Positions 52,667-60,390 of a stretch of 64,000 nucleotides of DNA are shown in pieces. The position numbers and the translations under genes were made by a program. Below the pieces are notes generated by a model. That model was not told the DNA's origin and made no database searches. It was given only the letters and a program-made list of their open reading frames with translations. The DNA is taken from positions 62,001-126,000 of the forward strand of contig CAZTOW010000009.1 of assembly GCA_964615375.1 (NCBI GenBank), in the 5' to 3' direction. Origin of the DNA: CAZKWG01 sp964615375 (GTDB lineage: Bacteria; Myxococcota_A; UBA796; CAZKWG01). Position 1 is the first letter of the stretch. Each line of letters opens with the position of its first letter.

Positions 52667-53502
52667 CAGCCCTCCAGCTTCGAGAGCAGGGCGTTGGTGG
52701 CCTCATGGATCGCGGCGACGTCCTCCTGCGCCAGCGTCTCCTTGGCCGTGATCGCCTCCAGCTTGCCGAGCGTGCTCTGCAGCTCGGCGTTGATGGCGGC
52801 GGGCGCCACCTCCTTGCCCGGACCGAAGAGGTAGTCCTTGAAGTACTTCACCACCGCGGGCTGCTTCAACAGCGTGTCCGCCACGTCGTAGCGCCCCTCG
52901 CTCTGGATGGCGCCGCTCACCAGCCAGGCGCCCTCCAGCCAGGCTCCGGCGCGCAGCAGCGGCAGGGCGCGCGGCCCCACCTCGCTCTCCACCTCGGGAA
53001 CCATGACGTTGGCCAGCTCATCCAGCTCGCGCACCAGCTCCTCGCGCCCGGTGGCGTCGTTGCCGATGCGGGCGGACAGATCGTCGATGGTGGCGATGAT
53101 CCGCCCCTTCACGCCCAGCTTGACCAGGCCGGCCTTGAGCTGCCCGAGCTGAGCGATGAGGCGCTCCTTGGGCGCGTCCTTGGCCCCCAGCACGACGTGG
53201 GCCAGCACGACGCCCGTGCGCACGGCGACCTCGTCCTGATCGGCCACGTCCACCTTGAAGTCGCGCCCCTCGGTCATCTTGACCAGCGAGCTCGACAGAC
53301 CCGCGTTGGCCAGCGCGCGCTGCGTCTCCGCGGGCGAGGGCACCAGCGCGTCCATGCTCGCGCCCGCCTGCATGTCGGCCAGCGAGAGCGGCGGCGTGGG
53401 CGCCTCCTCGGGCGTGGCCTCCGGCGTCTTGGGGGCTTCGGTCTTCTCCGGCTCGCCCGAGCAGGCGACCAGGAGCAGGGGGACGAACCAGAGACGGGCC
53501 AT
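52666..53502 (-). CDS. Lipoprotein of unknown function
   Basis: A 278-aa lipoprotein: FVPLLLVAC with lipidated Cys at 14. ATG 53502 is preferred to 53544 because it starts the signal peptide and has GGAG upstream. A Pro/Glu/Thr linker (about 17-40) is followed by a helical domain (IAQLGQLKAGLVKLGVKGR, ELVRELDELANVMVPEVE) of no recognised family. Its stop overlaps the start of the PPC-like gene (TGATG). It probably heads the transporter operon ending at 49718. Confidence 0.65.
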   Translation of the reverse strand: MARLWFVPLLLVACSGEPEKTEAPKTPEATPEEAPTPPLSLADMQAGASMDALVPSPAETQRALANAGLSSSLVKMTEGRDFKVDVADQDEVAVRTGVVLAHVVLGAKDAPKERLIAQLGQLKAGLVKLGVKGRIIATIDDLSARIGNDATGREELVRELDELANVMVPEVESEVGPRALPLLRAGAWLEGAWLVSGAIQSEGRYDVADTLLKQPAVVKYFKDYLFGPGKEVAPAAINAELQSTLGKLEAITAKETLAQEDVAAIHEATNALLSKLEG

Positions 53503-53589
53503 GTTCTGCACTCCACACGCCCGGAGAGGACACCGCGGGCGCACACATCATCCCATGACGCGGCGCGCGCGCAAAGGGGCCTCGGGCCC

Positions 53590-55044
53590 TCAGCGCCGCG
53601 CGCCCGACACCACGAGCCCGGCGCCGTCCGACTGCACGCGCACGTCCGCCAGGCCCACGTCCACCACCAGACGGGCCAGGGTCTGGGCGGTGCGCCGGAT
53701 CTGCGGCCACTCCAGAACGCCCTCCCAAAGCGCCTGATCCTGCGATGGCGCCAGCCCGCTCAGCACCAGCACGCCGCCGGGGCTCAGCCGATCCCGCGCC
53801 CAGGCCAGCAGCTCCGCCAGCACCCGCTCGGGCAGGTACTCGCTGAGCCCGTCCAGCACCACCGCCTCCTGGGGCTCGTGGTGCACGCGCGACTGCCCCA
53901 TCACCAGCGCGCCCAGATCCTCCTGCACGCGGCGCAGGTCCACCGCCAGCGGGAGCCCGCCCGGCCCCGCCCCCACGGCGCCGAGCAGCTCGCGGCTCTC
54001 CTCCACGCAGGTGAGCCGCACCACGCCCTTGAAGCCGTGGAGCGCCGCGCCGTAGCGCTCGGGCAGCCCGGCGAGCGCCCCGTTGATCATCAGCACCCGC
54101 GCCGGGCGCCCCGGCCCCGGCGCGTCCGCCCGCGAGGCCCCCCGGCGCACCGCCGCCTCCGTGGCCGCCGCCGTCACCGCCGCCGCCACGTCCGCCCGCC
54201 AGCTCAGGGCCACCGCCGTCGGCAGCGCGATCAAGGCCGCGTCCAGCGCCTGCCCCAGCGCCCCCTCCCCCGAGGGCACGCCGCGGATCAGGTGCGCGAC
54301 CAGCCCGGAGCGCGCCCCCGGTTTGCCCCGCGCCTCCCAGGCCAGCACCACCGCTCGCGCCCGGATGAGGAAGGCATGCAGCTCCCGGGCCAGCGCCTGC
54401 CCGGCGTCCACCCCGCGCCCGCTCTCCTTCGCCTGCGCCGCCACTGTGGTCATCTCGCGCAGGGTCGCCGAGGCCACCTCGCGCGCCAGCGCCTGCCCGT
54501 CCGCGCCCGCCCCCCCGCGCAGCCGCGCCTCCGCGTCCAGCCAGCGCACCCGCGCCCGCTCCGCCAGGTCGTGCGTGTCCCGGGCGAGGATCATCGTCCC
54601 GCCCGTCTGGGCCGAGCGCTGCCGGCCCAGCGCGCCCGCCACCGCCGAGGTCGTCACGTCCCGCACCCGATCCACCAGCCCCTCGGCCAGCGCCCGGTAG
54701 AAGGCCGCGGACAGGGTCGGGTCCCCGTCCAGCACGGCCAGCAGGATGGCGTGCTCCCAGCGCAGGCAGCGCGAGTCCGCCGCGGCGCGCACGTCCGCCG
54801 CCCGCGGCGCCGCGTCCAGGAAGCTCATCTCGCCCACGATGCCGCCCGGCCCGACGCTGTCGATGACGACCTCCGGGCGCGAGCGCGTGTCCACGATCTC
54901 CAGCTCGCCCTGCTCGACCAGGTAGAGGTCGCCCCCGCGGTCCCCGCGGCGCAGCAGATAGGTCCCGCGCGCGACGGCGAGCGGCTTGGAGGCCGCCATG
55001 AGCCGCTCCCGATCCGCGCGCTCCAGGCGATCGAGGAAGTGCAA
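53590..55044 (-). CDS. cNMP-binding domain protein with methyltransferase-like C-terminus
   Basis: A 484-aa protein. Residues about 10-125 are a cyclic-nucleotide-binding (CRP/PKA-R) beta-barrel with GDLYLVEQGELEI and VGPGGIVGEMSFLD. The middle (130-300) is helical and Ala/Arg-rich. The C-terminal part (about 300-460) looks like a degenerate Rossmann methyltransferase (VRLTCVEESRELL; LSPGGVLVLSG), as in 3-hydroxypalmitate methyl-ester synthases of Ralstonia type. It starts with TTG 55044, with GGAGG 6 nt upstream. No DNA-binding helix-turn-helix is seen. Confidence 0.72.
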   Translation of the reverse strand: MHFLDRLERADRERLMAASKPLAVARGTYLLRRGDRGGDLYLVEQGELEIVDTRSRPEVVIDSVGPGGIVGEMSFLDAAPRAADVRAAADSRCLRWEHAILLAVLDGDPTLSAAFYRALAEGLVDRVRDVTTSAVAGALGRQRSAQTGGTMILARDTHDLAERARVRWLDAEARLRGGAGADGQALAREVASATLREMTTVAAQAKESGRGVDAGQALARELHAFLIRARAVVLAWEARGKPGARSGLVAHLIRGVPSGEGALGQALDAALIALPTAVALSWRADVAAAVTAAATEAAVRRGASRADAPGPGRPARVLMINGALAGLPERYGAALHGFKGVVRLTCVEESRELLGAVGAGPGGLPLAVDLRRVQEDLGALVMGQSRVHHEPQEAVVLDGLSEYLPERVLAELLAWARDRLSPGGVLVLSGLAPSQDQALWEGVLEWPQIRRTAQTLARLVVDVGLADVRVQSDGAGLVVSGARR

Positions 55045-55125
55045 CGCCCACCTCCGCCCCCGTGCTCGCGCGCGACCGGGGCGATCGTGCGCGCCGTGTT
55101 AGGGGGAACCCGAGGGAGCATATCC

Positions 55126-55599
55126 ATGGAAGCCGTCAACACGCTCATCCAGAGGCTGCGCAAGGCCAGCGAAGCCGAGCGCGCCGAGATCAAGAAGGAG
55201 CTGGTCGCGCTCATCCGCGGCCCCGAGGGCGGTCACGCCCGCGAGGCGGTGGAGCAGGGCATGAAGGGCGAGCTGCTCGAGGTGAAGTGGGAGCTCGAGG
55301 AGGTGCTGGAGGAGACCGCGCCGAAGAAGCCCGCGCCCCCGCCGCAGCCCGAGAAGCCGAAGCCGCCGGAGGCCGCGCCCGCGCCCGGCAAGCAGATCAG
55401 CGCCTCCGACCTGCAGCTGATGTATGACGACCCGCGCGGGCTCATGCTCTACAAGACGAAGGTGGGCGAGCGCTGGTTCGCCACGCAGGTGGACCCGCGC
55501 ACCGGGCAGCCCCAGACCTTCGAGCTGCACCCGGACGAGATCCGGCAGGTGAAGGCGCAACTGCAGAACAGCCCCTACTGGGTCATCGGCAGCAGGTAG
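55126..55599 (+). CDS. Hypothetical protein with Pro-rich linker
   Basis: A 157-aa cytoplasmic protein. ATG 55126 follows GAGGGA with 8-nt spacing. The N-terminal 65 residues are helical and charged (QRLRKASEAERAEIKKELV). A Pro/Lys linker (PKKPAPPPQPEKPKPPE) joins them to a C-terminal domain of about 65 residues with LMYDDPRGLMLYKTKVGE, FELHPDEIRQVKAQLQ and a final PYWVIGSR. I do not recognise the family. It lies 23 nt before the TPR lipoprotein gene and may share its transcript. Confidence 0.6.
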   Translation: MEAVNTLIQRLRKASEAERAEIKKELVALIRGPEGGHAREAVEQGMKGELLEVKWELEEVLEETAPKKPAPPPQPEKPKPPEAAPAPGKQISASDLQLMYDDPRGLMLYKTKVGERWFATQVDPRTGQPQTFELHPDEIRQVKAQLQNSPYWVIGSR

Positions 55600-55622
55600 C
55601 CTCTGGGCGGAGCCCCCCGCCC

Positions 55623-56996
55623 ATGAAGCGCCCCCTGCTCGTCCTGGTCCTGCTCCTCACCCTCGGCTGCGGCGCGCGCCGTCAGGTCCGACATGGCGAC
55701 GCCGCGCTCGCCGCGGGGAAGACCAGCGTGGCGCTGCACGCCTACCGGTCCGCCCTGGAGCGTCGACCCGAGGACGGGCGCGCGCTGCTGGGGCTGGCGA
55801 AGGCCCTGCTTGCCGACGGCGACCCGGACGCCGCGGTCGCCCCCGCGCGGGCCGCCCACGCCGCGGAGGTGCGGGGCGCCGATCTGGTCCTGGCGCGGGC
55901 CCTCGTGGAGGTGGGCCAGGGCGCGGAGGCCCGAGCCCTCGCCGAGGCCGCCGCCGCCCAGGCGCCGAAGGACCCGGCGGCCCAGGCCCTCGTGGTGGAG
56001 GCCACCCTGGCCTCGGGGGATCTGAAGGCCGCCCGCGCCGCCGCCGAGCGCCTGGAGCAGCTCGACCCGGGCGCCCCCGAGCGCGCGCTCGCCGCCTGGG
56101 TCCGCGCCCGCTCCGGGGACCTGAAGGGGGCCGCCGACCTGGCCAGCAAGGCCGCCGCCACGGGCCTCGACGACAGCCGCGTCCAGAGCGAGGCCGCCGC
56201 CGTGCTGCTCCTCTGCGGAGAGCAGGCCGGGGCGCGCGCTGCCGCCAAGGCCGCCGTCGCCCGCGGGGCCTCCGCCGGGGCCTGGGCTCGGGAGGCCTCC
56301 CGCCGCGACCAGGGCGGCGACCGCGAGGGCGCCATCCGCCTGCTCTCCTGGGCGGTGGCCCTGGATCCCGACGACGGCCGGATGGCCGCCACGCTGGGCC
56401 AGCTCTACCTCGCCCGCGGGGCCGACGAGCGCGCCGCCGCCCTCCTCGAGCGCGCCGTGAGCCTCCACCCCTACCGGGACCCGAAGGTCTCGGGCGTGAC
56501 CGTGGCCCGCCCGGACGACTGGCCGGAGGCGGTGCGCCGTCAGAAGGCCGCCGAGGTGCTGAGAGCCCTGGCCATCGCCCGGGGCAACATCGGCGACGCC
56601 CGCGGCGCGGCCGGCGCCCTCCAGCAGGCCGTCGAGCTCTCCCAGGGCAGCGCCGCCGACTGGCTCGCCGTCGCCGACGCCTGGGAGCGGGCGAAGGTCA
56701 CCGACGCCACCCTCGAGGCGCTGCAGCGCGCCATCAGCGCCGACGCCGCCAACCTGGGCGCCCGCCTCCGCCTGGCCCGCGGGCTGGCCGCCGCCGGGCA
56801 GCTCGGCGCCGCCATCGCCCAGGCCCGGGTCGCCTGGGAGCGCAACCCGCGGGACGTCGAGGCCGCGCTCCTGCTGGGCAGCCTCTACGAGCAGCGGGGC
56901 GAGCGCGCCCAGGCGCGCGACCTTTATGAGACCGTTCTCCGCTACAACCCTGGCGAATCCAGGTTACGGGAGGCGCTGACGCGCCTTGGCGGGTGA
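55623..56996 (+). CDS. TPR lipoprotein
   Basis: A 457-aa lipoprotein: VLVLLLTLGC with lipidated Cys at 16. The rest is a superhelix of tetratricopeptide repeats, visible as helix pairs such as LYLARGADERAAALLERAVSLHP, split at roughly 34-residue steps, and LLLGSLYEQRGERAQARDLY at the end. Such outer-membrane TPR lipoproteins act as assembly or pilotin factors in pilus, secretion or polysaccharide systems. No partner gene lies next to it except the small hypothetical upstream. Confidence 0.8.
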   Translation: MKRPLLVLVLLLTLGCGARRQVRHGDAALAAGKTSVALHAYRSALERRPEDGRALLGLAKALLADGDPDAAVAPARAAHAAEVRGADLVLARALVEVGQGAEARALAEAAAAQAPKDPAAQALVVEATLASGDLKAARAAAERLEQLDPGAPERALAAWVRARSGDLKGAADLASKAAATGLDDSRVQSEAAAVLLLCGEQAGARAAAKAAVARGASAGAWAREASRRDQGGDREGAIRLLSWAVALDPDDGRMAATLGQLYLARGADERAAALLERAVSLHPYRDPKVSGVTVARPDDWPEAVRRQKAAEVLRALAIARGNIGDARGAAGALQQAVELSQGSAADWLAVADAWERAKVTDATLEALQRAISADAANLGARLRLARGLAAAGQLGAAIAQARVAWERNPRDVEAALLLGSLYEQRGERAQARDLYETVLRYNPGESRLREALTRLGG

Positions 56997-57041
56997 AAAG
57001 GCGAGCCGCTGAGGCTACATTGAACACGTAGGAGATCCTCC

Positions 57042-57569
57042 ATGCCCATCACCAGCCGCAGCGAGTACGGGATGCGCGCGATGATCGTGCTCGCCGAGCA
57101 GGGGGGGGACGAGCTGTTGAGCGCGTCCGAGCTCTCCAGGCGCGAGCACATCCCGCTCAAGTACCTCGAGCAGCTCCTGGCCGAGCTGAAGAAGGCGGGG
57201 CTCCTGATCTCCTTCCCCGGCGCCCGCGGCGGCTACCGCCTGGCGCGCCCCGCCGCCCAGATCCCCGTGGGCGAGGTCGTGCGCGCGCTCGACGGGCCGC
57301 TCTCGCCGATGAGCTGCGTCTCCGACGGAGATCGCGCTCCCTGCGCCTTCGAGGCCGGCTGCAAGCTCAAGCCCCTGTGGTCCATCCTGCACGGCTCCGT
57401 CCAGCAGGTGCTCGACCACACGACCCTGGAGCAGGTGGCGTCCTCGGGCACGCTCACCCGCGCGCCCGTCCCGGAGCTCGACGCGCTCCCCGAGGCCCCC
57501 GCCCAGATCCCCGGCCCGCCCGAGCCCGACGCCAGCTCGCCCCGCTGCGGGCTGATGTATATGATCTAG
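57042..57569 (+). CDS. Rrf2/IscR-type transcriptional regulator
   Basis: A 175-aa Rrf2-family regulator with an N-terminal winged helix (SRSEYGMRAMIVLAEQ; EHIPLKYLEQLLAELKKAGL and the RGGYRLARP wing). Cluster-ligand cysteines C92, C101 and C107 match the IscR/NsrR spacing, so it probably senses iron-sulphur status or NO through an Fe-S cluster. AGGAG lies 6-8 nt before the ATG. A Pro-rich tail of 45 residues is longer than usual. No isc or suf genes are nearby, so its targets are elsewhere. Confidence 0.85.
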   Translation: MPITSRSEYGMRAMIVLAEQGGDELLSASELSRREHIPLKYLEQLLAELKKAGLLISFPGARGGYRLARPAAQIPVGEVVRALDGPLSPMSCVSDGDRAPCAFEAGCKLKPLWSILHGSVQQVLDHTTLEQVASSGTLTRAPVPELDALPEAPAQIPGPPEPDASSPRCGLMYMI

Positions 57570-57573
57570 TTTC

Positions 57574-57963
57574 TTAGAGCTCGCCGTCCCCGGCCCGGGA
57601 GGCGCCCCGCTGCTTGAGCTCGGCGAAGACCCGCGCCTCCAGGTCGGAGAGCTGCGCCGCCGAGAGCCCGAGCCGGTGGGCGAAGCCGCTGACGATCCGC
57701 GCCTCCTCGACGTCGTAGTGCCCGTCGGCCACCGCCACGTAGATGCAGCAGGTCAGGAAGAGCTCGCCGTGGGGCCAGAGGGCCTCGAAGGGCGAGCCCT
57801 CGGTGTCGGGCCCGAAGTGCTTGCCCAGCAGCTTGTTGATCAGCGCGATCTCGTTGCCCTCCAGGCCGCCCTTCGCGCTGGCGACCTGCGTGAGCATCTC
57901 GGAGAAGGTGCGCGCGACCGGAGCGCTCAGGCCCGCGGCGTTGATCCGGTGGTTCAGGCGCAT
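57574..57963 (-). CDS. TerB-family protein
   Basis: A 129-aa helical protein with the tellurite-resistance TerB fold: FLTCCIYVAVADGHYDVEEARIV is split around the metal-binding ADGxxxxxE motif. Terminal helices HRLGLSAAQLSDLEARV complete the domain. It starts 1 nt inside the stop of the radical SAM gene upstream (TGATG). Function of stand-alone TerB proteins is unclear; the fusion at 49718 also has a TerB-like region. Membrane or stress association is a guess from the family. Confidence 0.75.
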   Translation of the reverse strand: MRLNHRINAAGLSAPVARTFSEMLTQVASAKGGLEGNEIALINKLLGKHFGPDTEGSPFEALWPHGELFLTCCIYVAVADGHYDVEEARIVSGFAHRLGLSAAQLSDLEARVFAELKQRGASRAGDGEL

Positions 57964-59429
57964 CAGAATCCCATCTCCTCGGGGCGACGGTAGGACCACA
58001 GGCGCTGGAGCGCCCGGATCTCCACGGGGAAGGAGTACCAGCCCGCGCGATATCGCGCCGCGCTCAGCAGGGCCAACACGCGGCGCTGCCAGCCCGCCAG
58101 GTTCTGATCGGAGACGGTGGGCCAGCGCGCATGCAGGACGGCCTCGAAGTCGTGGACCCGGCGGACGTGGGCGCGCGTGAGCCAGGGGGTGCCCGGATCC
58201 CGGCGATCCTCGTAGCGGTGCCAGGCGGGCGAGAGCCAGTCGTCCAGCGTCTCGGGGAAGGCGAAGCCCTGCGCGGCGGCGTGGTCCAGCTGACCGGGCA
58301 GGGGGACCGGCGTGTAGAGGTAGAGGATGATCTCGCAGTCGGGGTTGTCCCGCTTGAGCTGCCGAATCAGGCCGATGGAGCGCTCGATGTCGCGATCGGG
58401 GTCGGCCGGATTGCCCAGCACGAAGGAGAACTCCGGGCGGATCCCGTGCGCGCGGGCCAGGCGGTTGAGCTCCACCGTCTCGTGGACGCGCAGACCGCCC
58501 TTGTCCATGGCGGCGAGCGCGTCCTGGTCGCCGCTCTCCGCCCCGTAGAAGACCATGCGGAGCCCGCTGCGGGCGAGATCGGCCCAGGTCTCTCCCGACC
58601 AGCGCAGCATCGTGTCGATGCGGCCCTCGCCCCACCAGGAGATGCCGAGGTCGGCGATCCCGCGGGCCACCTCGCGCGCCCGGCCCTCGGCGGCGAAGAA
58701 GTTGTTGTCGTGGAACTCGACGGCGTCGGCGCGGTAGCGGTCGTGGAGCAGGCGCACGACGCGGACGACGTGCTCGGCCGGGTCGGGCAGCCAGCGGCCG
58801 GCGAACATGCTGGTGACCGCGCAGAAATTGCAGACGTAGGGGCAGCCGACGGAGGCGTGGTGGTTGTAGGTCCGCTCACCCAGGAAGGTGCGCGCGGCGT
58901 AGCGCTCCATCGGGAGGCGCTCGTAGGGCGGGTCGGGGTAGCGCGAGGCCCGCACATAGGGACGCGCGTCCCCGCGGACCAGGGCGCCCTCGCGCCAGGC
59001 GGCGACCCCGGCCAGGCGGGCGGCGTCCTCGCCCTGGGCCAGGGCGGCGAGCAGGGCGGGCACGGTCTCCTCTCCCTGCCCGACGACGACGTAGTCCACG
59101 GCGGCGTCGCGGGCGACAGCCTCGGTGTAGACCGTGGGGAAGTAGCCACCCCAGACCACCGTGACCCCCGGGAAGCGGCGCTTGATCTCCCGACACCAGG
59201 GCGTGGCCTGGCGGAGCTGCGGGCCCGGCATGACGGTGACCATCAGCACGGTGCCCGCCGGGTCGCGCGCGACGGCTGCCTCCGCCCTGGCCAGCGCGTC
59301 CGCGTCGATGTTCGCGTCGAAGATCTCCCAGGTGTGCGGCGCAGGGATCACGCGCGCCACGAAGAGCACCGAGAGCGGGAGGCGCCGGTGCGCCTTCTGG
59401 GCGCGGGGGTTGAGCAGGACGACGTGCAC
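57963..59429 (-). CDS. B12-binding-domain radical SAM protein
   Basis: A 488-aa enzyme. Residues 1-135 form a cobalamin-binding-like Rossmann domain (VVWGGYFPTV; DYVVVGQGEETV). The radical SAM core binds a 4Fe-4S cluster through C196, C200 and C203 in GCPYVCNFCAV, with WWGEGRIDTM and FYGAESGDQDAL further on. The C-terminal region after 370 is unassigned. Related enzymes methylate or rearrange unreactive carbons in bacteriochlorophyll, hopanoid and antibiotic synthesis. GTG 59429 is the only reasonable start after the methyltransferase stop (9 nt upstream). Confidence 0.88.
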   Translation of the reverse strand: MHVVLLNPRAQKAHRRLPLSVLFVARVIPAPHTWEIFDANIDADALARAEAAVARDPAGTVLMVTVMPGPQLRQATPWCREIKRRFPGVTVVWGGYFPTVYTEAVARDAAVDYVVVGQGEETVPALLAALAQGEDAARLAGVAAWREGALVRGDARPYVRASRYPDPPYERLPMERYAARTFLGERTYNHHASVGCPYVCNFCAVTSMFAGRWLPDPAEHVVRVVRLLHDRYRADAVEFHDNNFFAAEGRAREVARGIADLGISWWGEGRIDTMLRWSGETWADLARSGLRMVFYGAESGDQDALAAMDKGGLRVHETVELNRLARAHGIRPEFSFVLGNPADPDRDIERSIGLIRQLKRDNPDCEIILYLYTPVPLPGQLDHAAAQGFAFPETLDDWLSPAWHRYEDRRDPGTPWLTRAHVRRVHDFEAVLHARWPTVSDQNLAGWQRRVLALLSAARYRAGWYSFPVEIRALQRLWSYRRPEEMGF

Positions 59430-59437
59430 GGGATGCT

Positions 59438-60259
59438 CTAGCCCGGTGAGGCGACGGGCGGAGGGGGCGGGCCCTCGCCGCGCACGAACAGGAGCAGGAG
59501 GTGATCGCCCAACGCGCGCAGGCCGGGGAGCCTCCCCAGACGGGCCTCCAGCGCGGCGAGGCGGTCCAGGCGCGGCTCGGGCCAGCGCGTCCCCGGGGGA
59601 GGCAGGAGCAGACCCAGGGCGGCGCGCTCCCGCAGCGTGAACCAGGGGGAGAACGCCCGCTGGATCTCGGAGGCCCCGTAGTAGCGGGTGCGCACGGCGC
59701 CGCCCTCCACCTGCACCTGCACCTCGGGCCCCAGGCGCTCCAGGGCCTGGCGGAAGTGCCCGTGGATCAGGCGCTCCAGGGTCCAGCTCGGGTTGATGCG
59801 CGGCATGGGGACCAGCACCAGGGGCGCCCCGGGGCGCAGCGCGCGGGCCAGAGCGGCGGCCACCGGCTCGAGCGGCAGGCAGTTCAGGACCCCGAAGTCC
59901 AGGAGCGCGGCGTCGAAGAGGCCGAGGTCGTCGAGCGCGCCCGGGGCGTCCAGCGCGCGCCGGTGGAGCTCGGCCTCGGGCGCCCGCGCGCGCGCCTCCG
60001 CGAGCATCCCGGGCGAGGCGTCCAGGCCCACCGCGCGATGTCCCTGGTCCAGGAGCCAGCGCAGATCGAGCCCGATCCCGCACCCTCCGTCCAACACCCG
60101 CGCGCCCGGGGGCACCGCCCGCCCGATCAGGTCCCAGACCGCGGCCCGTTGGCGTCGGGCCACGGGATCCGCGCCCCAGACCGCCGCGTATCGGGCCGCG
60201 TGCTGGTCGAAGGGGTCGGCGGCGGGCGCGTTCGACCTGGTTGGGGAGGCGCGGTCCAT
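59438..60259 (-). CDS. Class I SAM-dependent methyltransferase
   Basis: A 273-aa methyltransferase: motif I is ARVLDGGCGIGLDLRWLL, followed by AVGLDASPGML and the FDAALLDFGVLNCLPL strand. The C-terminal third, ending LGLLLPPPGTRWPEPRLDRL and on, resembles methyltransferases paired with radical SAM enzymes in lipid or natural-product clusters. It lies 9 nt upstream of the radical SAM gene in the same direction, so they probably act on one product. Confidence 0.83.
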   Translation of the reverse strand: MDRASPTRSNAPAADPFDQHAARYAAVWGADPVARRQRAAVWDLIGRAVPPGARVLDGGCGIGLDLRWLLDQGHRAVGLDASPGMLAEARARAPEAELHRRALDAPGALDDLGLFDAALLDFGVLNCLPLEPVAAALARALRPGAPLVLVPMPRINPSWTLERLIHGHFRQALERLGPEVQVQVEGGAVRTRYYGASEIQRAFSPWFTLRERAALGLLLPPPGTRWPEPRLDRLAALEARLGRLPGLRALGDHLLLLFVRGEGPPPPPVASPG

Positions 60260-60284
60260 GGCTCGGAAATCGTCCGGTTTGTCG

Positions 60285-60314
60285 TTGACAGCTCGCGAGG
60301 TCCGTTCATAGTAT
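60285..60314 (+). promoter_or_regulatory. Strong sigma-70-like promoter
   Basis: TTGACA (60285-60290, perfect consensus), an 18-nt spacer and TAGTAT (60309-60314, four of six). It faces the large Ig-repeat gene 76 nt downstream and partly overlaps the first codons of its longest frame, which supports the start at 60391. Confidence 0.6.
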
Positions 60315-60390
60315 GTCCCGATTCCGCCACCCGTGGGCCCTCCTCCGCGGATCGCGCGGGCTTCGCTGTCTTCTTCGCGTGGAGATCGAC

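Noticed and set aside
52705..55126. Long plus-strand frame running into the 157-aa gene
   Set aside because: Only the last 157 codons read as a protein with a ribosome binding site; the rest is antisense to the cNMP and lipoprotein genes.
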